Source of the DNA: Anaerorhabdus sp036637135
GTDB lineage: Bacteria; Bacillota_I; Bacilli_A; Erysipelotrichales; Erysipelotrichaceae
Assembly: GCF_036637135.1 (NCBI RefSeq)
Contig: NZ_JAVWNC010000029.1
Location: 1-25,113 of the forward strand
Direction of reading: 5' to 3'
Length of the DNA stretch: 25,113 nt
Below, piece after piece: positions 14,347 to 22,387 of the stretch. The position numbers were made by a program, and so were the translations under genes. The stretch's first letter is position 1. Each line of letters opens with the position of its first letter. The notes under the pieces were generated by a model. The model saw only the letters and a list, made by a program, of their open reading frames with translations. It did not search any database and had not been told where the DNA came from.

Positions 14347-14364
14347 TTGATTTACCTCAATATC

Positions 14365-14394
14365 ATTATGTCGTATTTACAAAACTATGTCCAA
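14365..14394 (-). promoter_or_regulatory. Sigma-A promoter of the cupin operon
   Basis: On the minus strand, TTGGAC (14389-14394) and CATAAT (14365-14370) have an 18-nt spacer. Each hexamer matches 5 of 6, allowing for the long spacer. The palindrome at 14398-14426 sits 3 nt upstream of the -35. Confidence 0.65.
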
Positions 14395-14397
14395 CTA

Positions 14398-14426
14398 AAT
14401 ATAACCCAACAAAGTTGGGTTATATT
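14398..14426. repeat. Perfect 13-bp inverted repeat (operator or terminator)
   Basis: AATATAACCCAAC, loop AAA, then GTTGGGTTATATT: a perfect 13-bp palindrome. It lies between the RsuA-type gene and the cupin promoter. It could terminate the upstream gene, as the minus strand continues TAGTTGG after a U-rich stem end, but there is no clean U-run. It could equally be an operator next to the -35. Confidence 0.8.
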
Positions 14427-14498
14427 ACTAATTTATAAAAATTTTTGTTTTCAGTAGAACAAATCAATTATCTTTTGATATCTACTTTAAATACAATG

Positions 14499-15194
14499 TC
14501 ATTGCATTAAACTTTCTAACTCATCGTTTGTTAAATATCGCCATTGACCTAATTCCAACTCTTCATCTAATTGGAGTGATCCCATAGATATTCTTTTTAA
14601 GTATGTTACTTCCGATTGACAAGCGAGGATCATTCGTTTAACTTGGTGGAATTTACCTTCAGTAATTGTGAGTTCAATTGCCTTATCACTTAAAACTTTT
14701 ACTTTTGCTGGTTTACATAATTCGTCACCATCAATCGTAATACCCTTTTCGATTAGTTCAATTGATTCTTTAGATAAAGGCTCACTGATTTCAACATAAT
14801 ATGTTTTATCTACATGTTTCTTTGGTGATAATAAATCATGTGCCAACTGCCCATCATTAGTTAGTAAAATTAATCCTTCTGTATCAATATCCAAGCGACC
14901 TACAGGAAATAAACCCTTCGTTGTGTCTTGGATACAATTTAATACTGTTTCATGTAAACCATCTTCTGTTGCGCTTATTACACCTTGTGGTTTATTCAAC
15001 ATAATATAAACAAACTTTTGATATATAATATCAATTCCATCAATCATCAATTGATCATTTTCTTCATCAAACTTTGTATCTTCTTTTTTGCATACGATAC
15101 CATTAATACTAACCACACCACTTCTTATGATTTTCTTTACATCTTTTCTTGTGCCATAGCCTAAATGACATAGACATTTATCAAGTCTCATCAT
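14499..15194 (-). CDS. RsuA/RluB-family pseudouridine synthase
   Basis: The product has 231 residues. An N-terminal S4 RNA-binding domain (about 1-60, MRLDKCLCHLGYGTRKDVKK) is followed by the catalytic domain. The conserved GRLDIDTEGLILLTNDG at about 98-114 contains the catalytic Asp. KxYxV-type (KTYYVEI) and KFHQVKRM motifs complete the family pattern. It isomerises a uridine in rRNA; the target site cannot be told from sequence. The start overlaps the flippase stop by 1 nt. The same neighbour pair (YtgP and an RsuA-type synthase) is known from B. subtilis. AGAGG lies 9 nt before the first of two ATGs. Confidence 0.93.
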   Translation of the reverse strand: MMRLDKCLCHLGYGTRKDVKKIIRSGVVSINGIVCKKEDTKFDEENDQLMIDGIDIIYQKFVYIMLNKPQGVISATEDGLHETVLNCIQDTTKGLFPVGRLDIDTEGLILLTNDGQLAHDLLSPKKHVDKTYYVEISEPLSKESIELIEKGITIDGDELCKPAKVKVLSDKAIELTITEGKFHQVKRMILACQSEVTYLKRISMGSLQLDEELELGQWRYLTNDELESLMQ

Positions 15195-16831
15195 TATGCT
15201 TTACCTCTTTTTCTAAACCTCTTAATAAGTTGTGTTAAATTCAAACCAAGAATAGCCTTAGGTAAACCTAGACAAGAACTTGTAAAATAATAAACACCCA
15301 TACCTACGATTCCATACACTGCCAAGATTAGTGTTCCCATTAATCTACCATGTCCTACAGCATCTAATCCGGTTAGTCTCAATAAAACAAATGAACCATT
15401 CATCGCAAACAAACAAAGACAAATTCTAAAGAATCTCTTAAACGTTCTTCCATAATGAACATGGTATTTATTTTGGATTAATTGTAAATTTAAAAATATA
15501 ACAACAAATGATGTCAGTATACTTGAAGTTAGTGCACCTGAGTATCCAAACATATCAATTAATACAAAGAAAGAAACAAACTTTACAACAAATCCTATAA
15601 ATAAATAAAAGATACTTTGACGTCTTAATCGCAATGTCATCATCATCGAGCTACAGATTGGAGATAGTGTTCCAGTAATTGAGATTGCACTACTCCATCT
15701 CAAAACTTCTGCACCGATTGTAAGATTGGCATCCCCATACATAACATAATAAATCGGTTCCGCTAATGCCAGTAAACAAATAAACAAAGGCATACCAATA
15801 TAAAGAACTGTATCCAAACAATCTAATACATTTTTTTGTAGTTCTTTCCAGTTCTTATTTTCAAGTGAGATTGTAAGATAAGGAACAATACCCGCCCCAA
15901 ATCCAATTGCAAGGACTTGTGGAATCGATGTTAACTTATTGCAATTTGTCTGCATAATCCCTAATACTAGCGTGTAGTACTCATAGTTTTCTGATGTAGC
16001 TTTTACTGCATTCATAAAGAATGAGTTATTTACAATACTCATACTATTTCCAAGAATTGATGCTAACAAATATGGTAATCCAAATAATAATAATTCTTTG
16101 AATAATTCTTTTGCAGGTACTGCAGGTTCTTTTTGATATCTTGCAGCTCTATTTAAATCACCAATATTTTTACGATCAAAACGATAATAATATACAATCG
16201 CAATAACTGCCGCTAATGAAGTTGAGAATACTCCCATATAAATGGCATAAATATTATTCATTTTAAGTATATAAATAAAGAAAGCACCTAATGCAAGCAA
16301 TCCCCCAACACGTACTACTTGTTCAATAACTTGTGAAACTGCATATACTTTTAATTCTTTTAAACCTTGATAGAATCCTCTAAATACACTCAAGAACGGT
16401 ACAGTTACTATCGCAAAAGTTAAAAGAATAAAACAAGTTTGTAATGTTTTAATATCTTCAATTGGGGCACTAGGACCCAGTGTTCCTTGCGCTAGTGGGA
16501 ATGACATCATTGCGAATAAAATCGCGATAATAAACCCTGATGCAAGCATTAATGACATCGATAACTTGCGGACAAGCATTACCGTCTTAAAATCATTTTT
16601 ATTTGCATATCGGGCAACAAGTGCTGCTATTGCAAATGGAAACCCCGCCGTACAAATATTTAATAATAATTCATAATAGGTATAGGCTTGGCTATAGAAG
16701 AACATGTTATTTTCTGTTGCCATTGCAGTAAAAGGAACTATATAAAATAGTCCTATTGCTTTTGAAATAAATATACCGACAGAACTTGTAAGAGCACCTG
16801 CCATAAAAGATTGTTTTTGTCTTTGTGTCAT
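15194..16831 (-). CDS. murJ: MOP-superfamily flippase, MurJ/YtgP-like (probable lipid II flippase)
   Basis: This is a 545-residue polytopic protein with about 14 hydrophobic segments, the usual size for the YtgP branch of MurJ-like oligosaccharidyl-lipid flippases. It begins with the family's short N-terminus and GALTSSVGIFISKAIGLFYIVPF. In B. subtilis the homologue YtgP (MurJ) moves lipid II across the membrane. Polysaccharide exporters of the same superfamily look similar, so the exact cargo is inference. The neighbouring RsuA-type gene supports the YtgP assignment. GGAG lies 9 nt before the ATG, and the upstream lipoprotein gene ends 4 nt away, so they form one operon. Confidence 0.85.
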   Translation of the reverse strand: MTQRQKQSFMAGALTSSVGIFISKAIGLFYIVPFTAMATENNMFFYSQAYTYYELLLNICTAGFPFAIAALVARYANKNDFKTVMLVRKLSMSLMLASGFIIAILFAMMSFPLAQGTLGPSAPIEDIKTLQTCFILLTFAIVTVPFLSVFRGFYQGLKELKVYAVSQVIEQVVRVGGLLALGAFFIYILKMNNIYAIYMGVFSTSLAAVIAIVYYYRFDRKNIGDLNRAARYQKEPAVPAKELFKELLLFGLPYLLASILGNSMSIVNNSFFMNAVKATSENYEYYTLVLGIMQTNCNKLTSIPQVLAIGFGAGIVPYLTISLENKNWKELQKNVLDCLDTVLYIGMPLFICLLALAEPIYYVMYGDANLTIGAEVLRWSSAISITGTLSPICSSMMMTLRLRRQSIFYLFIGFVVKFVSFFVLIDMFGYSGALTSSILTSFVVIFLNLQLIQNKYHVHYGRTFKRFFRICLCLFAMNGSFVLLRLTGLDAVGHGRLMGTLILAVYGIVGMGVYYFTSSCLGLPKAILGLNLTQLIKRFRKRGKA

Positions 16832-16835
16832 TGTC

Positions 16836-17354
16836 TTATTCTCCGCTGCCTTGATTTGCTTCTATATGAAGTATCAAATATTCTTTCATTTGTAGGGTAT
16901 TAGACTCATCAGTCCAAGACACCATTAATTTTACATCAATTGGATTATTCAATGTTTCACCACTTAAAACTAATCCCTTTACATATCCCTCTTCAATAGC
17001 AACTTGTGAAGGAATCAAGTTATACTTTTCATCATCTAAAACACCAATCGATGGCGCCATAGAAGTATCAAAGTCACTACCAACTTCCATTGCCATGATT
17101 TTGACATTATACATACATTGAACCGCATTATCAATGATAAGGTAGTATCGATGCGTACCATCTGGCAAAGTGCTCATTTCATAGCTCACTGAAAAGTATT
17201 GTGATGTAGATGTTTCAGGAGCACTGCGTATCAAAATATCTACATTCGATTTATATTCATCTAATTTCTTAGTATCAAGTTCATTGTTATTTTTACTTGT
17301 GCATCCACTTAATAAAAAAATGGATAAGAGTAAAATTCTACATAACCGCTTCAT
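16836..17354 (-). CDS. Lipoprotein of unknown function upstream of the flippase
   Basis: The product has 172 residues. The signal peptide MKRLCRILLLSIFLLSGC has a textbook lipobox L-S-G-C with Cys18. The mature part is mostly beta-strand-like (YLIIDNAVQCMYNVKIMAM and repeated short strands) and shows no motif I recognise. GAGGTGA lies 5 nt before the ATG. Upstream, TGG-TAAAAT (17373-17381 on the minus strand) is a possible extended -10. It ends 4 nt before the flippase gene, so a role at the envelope together with the flippase is a reasonable guess. Confidence 0.82.
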   Translation of the reverse strand: MKRLCRILLLSIFLLSGCTSKNNNELDTKKLDEYKSNVDILIRSAPETSTSQYFSVSYEMSTLPDGTHRYYLIIDNAVQCMYNVKIMAMEVGSDFDTSMAPSIGVLDDEKYNLIPSQVAIEEGYVKGLVLSGETLNNPIDVKLMVSWTDESNTLQMKEYLILHIEANQGSGE

Positions 17355-17454
17355 GGAGTCACCTCTCGTGATATTTTACCATAAAACAAACTAAATTCAT
17401 ACAAGCCAAAACAGTCATTATTGTTATTTTAACTTGAAGTTTTTTCATGTATAT

Positions 17455-17483
17455 AGAAAAAAGATGCAGAATAATCTGCATCT
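17455..17483 (-). terminator. Intrinsic terminator of tyrS
   Basis: A 9-bp stem AGATGCAGA/TCTGCATCT (17462-17470 with 17475-17483) and a 4-nt loop are followed on the minus strand by TTTTTTC. It overlaps the tyrS stop codon. Confidence 0.88.
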
Positions 17484-18726
17484 AAAATTCACAAATAAAG
17501 TAGTTTTTCTTTCCTTTTTTGATAATTGTAAATTCTTTATTCATTGCATGCTCTTTGTTTAAAACACTTTCTAAATCAGTATTTTTCTCGCCATTGACTT
17601 GAATTGATCCAGCTTGAATAAGTTCTCTAGCTTCTCTTTTACTTTGACAGATTTTACTATCAACTAATGCATCAATCAGTAATACACCCTCTTCAATTTT
17701 GAATTTTGGAACATCAGCTAAACCTTGACGAATTTCATCCGCACTTAGTTCACGAATATCTCCTTTGAATAGTGTATCTGTAATTTTTAATGCAGAAGCT
17801 AATCCATCAGCACCATGTACAAGTTCTGTTAATTCACTTGCTAATCCTTTTTGTGCTTCTCGTAAATGCGGTGCTTCTTGCATTGATTTTTCTAATGCCA
17901 TGATCTCTTCTGGTGTTTTAAGTGATAGACGTTTTAAGTAATCGATAATATCCGAATCTGCGGTATTCACCCAAAATTGATAGAATTCATATGCATTCGT
18001 TTTAGTAGGATCTAACCAAATATTTTTACCTTCACTCTTACCAAACTTTGAGCCATCTGATTTTGTGATTAATGGCGATGTAATACCAAATACTTTTGCT
18101 TTATCACCACAAATCTTACGAATCAAATCAGTACCTGATACCAAATTACCCCATTGATCTGAACCACCAATTTGAAGTTCACAGTTGTGTTCAGTATATA
18201 ATTTTAACCAGTCAATTGCTTGAAGAATTGTATAGGTAAATTCAGTGAATGAAATACCTGTTTGAAGTCTTGATGCTATTGTATCTTTAGCTAACATATA
18301 ACTTACATTAAAGTGCTTTCCATAGTCTCTTAACACTTCAAGTAATGATAATTTTCCTAACCAATCGTAGTTATTTAATAGAATAGCTTTGCCACTTTCA
18401 AAATCAATAAAATGTGAAAGTTGTTTCTTTAAACAATCTACATTGTAATTTAATTCTTCAACATTCAAAAGTTTTCTTTCTGTTGTCGGACGTGGATCTC
18501 CAATCATCCCTGTTCCGCCACCACACAATGCAATTGGACGATGCCCTGCGTTTTGGTAACGACGAAGCAACATAATTTGTTGCAAGTGACCTACATGTAA
18601 AGAATCTGCAGTTGGATCAAATCCACAGTATGCTGTTACAGGTTCCTTTAATTTCTCTTCTAACCCAGGTAAATCTGTACAATCCTTAACTAAACCTCTC
18701 CACTTTAATTCTTCTAAAAAATTCAT
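17482..18726 (-). CDS. tyrS: Tyrosyl-tRNA synthetase
   Basis: The product has 414 residues, in the normal bacterial TyrRS range. The class I HIGH motif is HVGHL at 44-48 and the KMSKS motif is KFGKS within DGSKFGKSEGKN at about 228-240. The tyrosine and tRNA binding region includes QIGGSDQWGN. A C-terminal S4 domain (about 345-414, SKREARELIQAG) binds the tRNA. It charges tRNA-Tyr. GGAGGAG lies 6-9 nt before the ATG at 18726. Expression is controlled by the T-box leader directly upstream. Confidence 0.97.
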   Translation of the reverse strand: MNFLEELKWRGLVKDCTDLPGLEEKLKEPVTAYCGFDPTADSLHVGHLQQIMLLRRYQNAGHRPIALCGGGTGMIGDPRPTTERKLLNVEELNYNVDCLKKQLSHFIDFESGKAILLNNYDWLGKLSLLEVLRDYGKHFNVSYMLAKDTIASRLQTGISFTEFTYTILQAIDWLKLYTEHNCELQIGGSDQWGNLVSGTDLIRKICGDKAKVFGITSPLITKSDGSKFGKSEGKNIWLDPTKTNAYEFYQFWVNTADSDIIDYLKRLSLKTPEEIMALEKSMQEAPHLREAQKGLASELTELVHGADGLASALKITDTLFKGDIRELSADEIRQGLADVPKFKIEEGVLLIDALVDSKICQSKREARELIQAGSIQVNGEKNTDLESVLNKEHAMNKEFTIIKKGKKNYFICEF

Positions 18727-18744
18727 TTTCTTCTCCTCCTGACA

Positions 18745-18957
18745 AAATAAAAACGCCCTTTAAACAAAGGACGTAAATTACGCGGTACCACCTTAATTCA
18801 TAGGTTTACCCTATGCACTCAAACTCTTAACGTGAGTAACGTCTTATCTTTTCAATAAGAAGCTCCAAGGTGTATTTCTTCAATGTTGTAAGTTCTTTTC
18901 ATCAACCAGAACCTTTCTTTATACATACATTCAAGCTCTTTTCTTTTCATCGCTTAT
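18745..18957 (-). promoter_or_regulatory. T-box riboswitch leader of tyrS (tRNA-Tyr sensing)
   Basis: The minus strand carries the T-box sequence AAGGTGGTACCGCG (18781-18794), which can pair with the tRNA acceptor end and forms the antiterminator. It is followed by a terminator, CGTCCTTT-GTTT-AAAGGGCG then TTTTTATTTT (about 18745-18773). Upstream, Stem I features are visible: GATGAAAAGAAAAGAG (S-turn-like), a GATGAAAAGAA distal element, and a GAAA-TAC-A specifier region with the tyrosine codon UAC at 18872-18874, just before TTGGAGC. Uncharged tRNA-Tyr would stabilise the antiterminator and turn tyrS on. Confidence 0.93.
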
Positions 18958-18963
18958 GGGTCA

Positions 18964-18992
18964 ATTATAATCAGTTACCTACTAACTGTCAA
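18964..18992 (-). promoter_or_regulatory. Consensus sigma-A promoter of the tyrS T-box transcript
   Basis: On the minus strand, TTGACA (18987-18992), a 17-nt spacer and TATAAT (18964-18969) match the sigma-A consensus exactly. The -35 ends one base from the ccpA stop codon (18993-18995), with no terminator between. Confidence 0.92.
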
Positions 18993-19982
18993 TTACTTAG
19001 TTGATTGACGTGGTGTAAATAAATAACTTAATTCAATTTCTGATTCATCAATTTCATCACATTGTAACATTTTAGTCATAACGCGCATTGATACCATACC
19101 TAAATCATAAGATGGTATTGCAAATGAAGAAATTTGTGGACGTACCATTGAATTGTATTTTGTATCAATAACACAAACTACTTCCATTTCTTTTGGTATT
19201 TCAATTCCATTTTCTTTCGCAGCGTTACAAACTGCCATTGCTTGTGAATCACGATTCGCAATAATCAAATCATGTTTGTTATCTTTCAAATAGTCTTTCA
19301 AATAATTATAAGATGTACGGTATGATTCAGGAATTTCTAGGTAGTTATTAAATACCAAGCCTTTTTCTTTGTAAGCACGTGTAACACCTTTAATCATTTG
19401 ACTAATTGCATATTGATTTTTTCTATCTTGAATAATTGCAATGTTATCTTTACCATTACTTAAATACTTCATTGATAATTCATAAACAGCTTTCTCAATA
19501 TCAACGTAAACCGAACAAATATTATGTCCAGACATTTTATTACCAATAATAACAATAGGAATATTGTACTTTGATAAAGTATCCATTTCATCAATTAAAA
19601 TCTTGTCATTGTAAATAACAACACCATCTACATGTGATTTAATAATTGTTTCAATAATATCACTAATATCGGTAACCCCTTCAGTAGTTGTATGCAACAT
19701 AATATTGTAGTTATACATTCCTGCAACAGCAATTACTCCATTAATGATTTGCCCAGTATAAGTAAAACTCGCTTCTGGTATAACCAAGCCAATTGTCGTT
19801 GTTTTTTGTAACGCAAGTCCTTGAGCAATCGCGTTTGGTTTGTATCCTAATTTTTCTATTGCCGCCTCTACTTTATCACGAGTAGGGCCTTTTACTACAT
19901 CAGAACCATTGATTACACGAGATACTGTTGCTAATGAAACACCTGCATCTTTTGCAACATCATATATCGTTACTCTTTTCAT
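18993..19982 (-). CDS. ccpA: LacI/GalR-family regulator, probable catabolite control protein A
   Basis: The product has 329 residues from ATG 19982. The DNA-binding helix-turn-helix and hinge are VTIYDVAKDAGVSLATVSRVIN (4-25) and the GYKPNAIAQGLA hinge-helix region. A periplasmic-binding-protein-like effector domain follows. The head sequence closely resembles CcpA, the HPr-Ser-P-dependent regulator of carbon catabolite control. The position behind YtxG and YtxH homologues and next to tyrS is as remembered for B. subtilis ccpA. AAGGA lies 7 nt before this ATG, and the start lies within the end of the ytxH-like frame (23-nt overlap). A frame extension to 20018 is rejected for lack of an SD. 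Confidence 0.85.
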   Translation of the reverse strand: MKRVTIYDVAKDAGVSLATVSRVINGSDVVKGPTRDKVEAAIEKLGYKPNAIAQGLALQKTTTIGLVIPEASFTYTGQIINGVIAVAGMYNYNIMLHTTTEGVTDISDIIETIIKSHVDGVVIYNDKILIDEMDTLSKYNIPIVIIGNKMSGHNICSVYVDIEKAVYELSMKYLSNGKDNIAIIQDRKNQYAISQMIKGVTRAYKEKGLVFNNYLEIPESYRTSYNYLKDYLKDNKHDLIIANRDSQAMAVCNAAKENGIEIPKEMEVVCVIDTKYNSMVRPQISSFAIPSYDLGMVSMRVMTKMLQCDEIDESEIELSYLFTPRQSTK

Positions 19983-20628
19983 CTTCAGTTCCTTTCTCTT
20001 CTGTACTATCATCCTCAATCTTATGAATTACTTTAGATTCAGGTTTAAGCCAATCTCTAATTTTATCCGCAGCTTTATCTGCTAGATCAATTGTTGCATC
20101 TTTTGCTTTTTCTATTTTTTCACTAACATCTGGAGAAGTTACAAAATCATTGACTGCTTTTTTTGCTTTGTCAGTTTCTTTCGCAACAAAATCAACAGCT
20201 TTATGTACGTTTTCATTTTCGATTACTCTACCGAAACCATCTGTTATTTTTTGTCCAAGATCATTAGCTGAGTCTTTAACATTTTCAATTGTTTCTTTTA
20301 ATTTTTCACTATTTTTGATCTCATCAATTTTTATAATCGCATCATCATATACTTTGAGTGCACCATCTTTAATTCCTTGTACAGTATCTTTAAGCTTTTC
20401 ATTATTTTGTACATTCTCTAACGCTTCTTTAGCTTGTGCTAATGCTTTCTTCAAAGCTTCTAAAGTCTTAGAACGAATTGTTTCAATTTTCTCTTTTGAA
20501 TGTTTATCCATATCAAAAGGGATTACAAAATTAGAATTTTCATCCTTATCTGCTGATTCAATTTCATTAATCTTTTTCTTTAAATCATCAACTGTCTTTT
20601 CAATAGAATCCACTGTGTTATTTTCCAT
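19960..20628 (-). CDS. YtxH-like helical protein
   Basis: The product has 222 residues. It is almost entirely charged amphipathic helix with repeats rich in Lys, Glu and Ala (KLKDTVQGIKDGALKVYDD, KLKETIENVKDSANDLGQK), and a low-complexity acidic tail. No signal peptide or transmembrane segment is seen, unlike B. subtilis YtxH, which I recall as having an N-terminal hydrophobic segment. Assignment rests on position between the DUF948 gene and ccpA and on the general YtxH/apolipoprotein-like helix pattern. AGGAGG lies 6-7 nt before the ATG. Its last codons contain the ccpA SD and start. A general-stress role is known for YtxH but unproven here. Confidence 0.72.
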   Translation of the reverse strand: MENNTVDSIEKTVDDLKKKINEIESADKDENSNFVIPFDMDKHSKEKIETIRSKTLEALKKALAQAKEALENVQNNEKLKDTVQGIKDGALKVYDDAIIKIDEIKNSEKLKETIENVKDSANDLGQKITDGFGRVIENENVHKAVDFVAKETDKAKKAVNDFVTSPDVSEKIEKAKDATIDLADKAADKIRDWLKPESKVIHKIEDDSTEEKGTEDEKSNDI

Positions 20629-20638
20629 GCGTTACCTC

Positions 20639-21022
20639 CTAGAAGTCTACGATATCATCATCTTGTTTTACTTCTTGATTAACTGGTTTTTTATTAAGCT
20701 TTTCGTTAACATAATTCTTAACTAAACCCATATTTTCTGATACATATTCACCAGCCTGTTTCACTGCTGCATAACTCTTGTCATGCACTTCATCAACTGT
20801 ATGACTTAGTTTAACAGCTGTATCCAATGGTGCTTGAACCTTTTCAATACTCTTATCAACTAACTTCATTGTTCCACTTAAATCATTAACAGAATTTTCT
20901 AAAGTTTTAACAAAATTAATAAGTTTAACTAATAAAACACAAAGAAAAATCAGTACAATTACCCCTAAAACAGGAAGCAACTGAACTGACAAGTTTTGCG
21001 CTGCTTCTATAAATTCATTCAT
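20639..21022 (-). CDS. DUF948 protein (YtxG-like), single-pass membrane protein
   Basis: The product has 127 residues. One transmembrane helix lies at about 14-35 (LLPVLGVIVLIFLCVLLVKLI), followed by a long helical region (LENSVNDLSGTMKLVDKSIEKV) and an acidic C-terminus, the DUF948 pattern. The function is unknown; in Bacillus it belongs to a general-stress operon. GAGGTG lies about 9 nt before the ATG. It is the first gene of a predicted ytxG-ytxH-ccpA operon with a strong promoter at 21045-21072. Confidence 0.85.
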   Translation of the reverse strand: MNEFIEAAQNLSVQLLPVLGVIVLIFLCVLLVKLINFVKTLENSVNDLSGTMKLVDKSIEKVQAPLDTAVKLSHTVDEVHDKSYAAVKQAGEYVSENMGLVKNYVNEKLNKKPVNQEVKQDDDIVDF

Positions 21023-21044
21023 AAAATGTCCACCTCACAGTACT

Positions 21045-21072
21045 ATTATAACAAGAATGTAACATTTTTCAA
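21045..21072 (-). promoter_or_regulatory. Promoter of the ytxG-ytxH-ccpA operon
   Basis: On the minus strand, TTGAAA (21067-21072), a 16-nt spacer and TATAAT (21045-21050) are present, with TGT directly before the -10 (extended -10). The -35 lies in the final codons of murC (stop at 21069). Confidence 0.82.
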
Positions 21073-22376
21073 GAATTTTGATAGCGCTTTACTTTGTTTG
21101 CTAATCCATAGATGTCTTTACTTGACATAAATAGATATACTGCTGGCTCTTCTTTGGCAAGAATTGCAGCCCCTTGATCATCTTCAGATAAGATTTTTGA
21201 TCCAGGTATTTTCTCTTGAAGATAGTGAATATCGATGTTAATACCTTCTTCTTTATCATCAATACTCGTAAAATCACATAGATATATTTCATCCGCTTTT
21301 AGTAATGCATTGGCAAACTGATCAGCAAAATGGAATACTCTTGAAACACGATGTGGCTTAAAAATAGCTACTAATTTTTTATCTGGATAACGTTTTCTAG
21401 CAGCATCAATCGTAATTGATACTTCGGTAGGATGATGAGCGTAATCATCAATAAAGACATTATTACCTACCTCTTCTATTACAAAGCGTCGTTTGACACC
21501 TTTAAATGAACATAGTCCTTCTTCAATCACTTCAGGAGTTAACCCTTCTAACATACCAATACCAATAACCGCAAGTGAATTCCACATTAAATGTCTTCCC
21601 ACAAAAGGCAAATGATATCGATATTGGAATTCCCCTTTAAACATAACGTCAAATTCCATTCCTGTCGTGCCCTCTACTATATTAATAGCACGTAAATCAT
21701 TATTTTCACCTTCGCCATACCAAATATGGTCACAAGCTAACTCTAGTTTCCTTGCTTCTGAATCATCTCCGCATATTACACATGTCTTTTTGATATTCTT
21801 AGAAAACTCTTCATATGCATGTCGATAATCTTCATCGGACTTAAAATAGTCTACATGATCTATTTCAACATTAGTAATAATTGCGTAGTCTGGTTTGTAT
21901 GCTAAAAAGTGGCGACGGTATTCACAAGATTCAACACAAAGATATTTACTATCTTCATGAATTACACCTGTACCATCTCCAATGAGATAACCTGTAGGAA
22001 ATACGGTATCCATCATTGCTGATAACATACCAGTAGTCGTTGTTTTACCATGACTACCTGCAACACTGATAGAAATATAACGCGACATTAAAATACCAAG
22101 ATACTCATGGTAACGATAACATGTTACTGATTTATTTGCTCTTGCTGCTATTACTTCTTCAAAGTCTTCACCAAAAGCATTTCCAATAATCACTGTCATT
22201 CCATCTTTAATGTTTTCTTTAGTGAATTCATCGATACGAATATTTCTAGCAATTAAAGGTTCTTCAGTAAAGAAATGTTTCGTTAAATCACTGCCCGCAA
22301 CTTCTTCTCCCAAATCATGTAGAATACATGCTAATGCTGCCATTCCTGTTCCTTTAATTCCTATAAAATAGATCAT
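21069..22376 (-). CDS. murC: UDP-N-acetylmuramate--L-alanine ligase
   Basis: The product has 435 residues from ATG 22376. The N-terminal UDP-binding loop is GIKGTGMA, the ATP P-loop is AGSHGKTTTTG (about 107-117), and the central domain has NVEIDHVDYF. The C-terminal domain includes DDYAHHPTE and FKPHRVSR. It adds L-Ala to UDP-MurNAc, the first peptide step of peptidoglycan synthesis in the cytoplasm. AGGAG is 8 nt from the ATG; an in-frame TTG at 22382 is only 2 nt from it and is rejected. The SD overlaps the upstream gene's stop. Confidence 0.96.
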   Translation of the reverse strand: MIYFIGIKGTGMAALACILHDLGEEVAGSDLTKHFFTEEPLIARNIRIDEFTKENIKDGMTVIIGNAFGEDFEEVIAARANKSVTCYRYHEYLGILMSRYISISVAGSHGKTTTTGMLSAMMDTVFPTGYLIGDGTGVIHEDSKYLCVESCEYRRHFLAYKPDYAIITNVEIDHVDYFKSDEDYRHAYEEFSKNIKKTCVICGDDSEARKLELACDHIWYGEGENNDLRAINIVEGTTGMEFDVMFKGEFQYRYHLPFVGRHLMWNSLAVIGIGMLEGLTPEVIEEGLCSFKGVKRRFVIEEVGNNVFIDDYAHHPTEVSITIDAARKRYPDKKLVAIFKPHRVSRVFHFADQFANALLKADEIYLCDFTSIDDKEEGINIDIHYLQEKIPGSKILSEDDQGAAILAKEEPAVYLFMSSKDIYGLANKVKRYQNS

Positions 22377-22387
22377 ATTCAATTCTC

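Noticed and set aside
20150..20725. Plus-strand open frame of 191 codons
   Set aside because: It is the shadow of the YtxH-like and YtxG-like genes. The Lys/Glu/Ala-rich minus-strand code leaves the opposite frame open.
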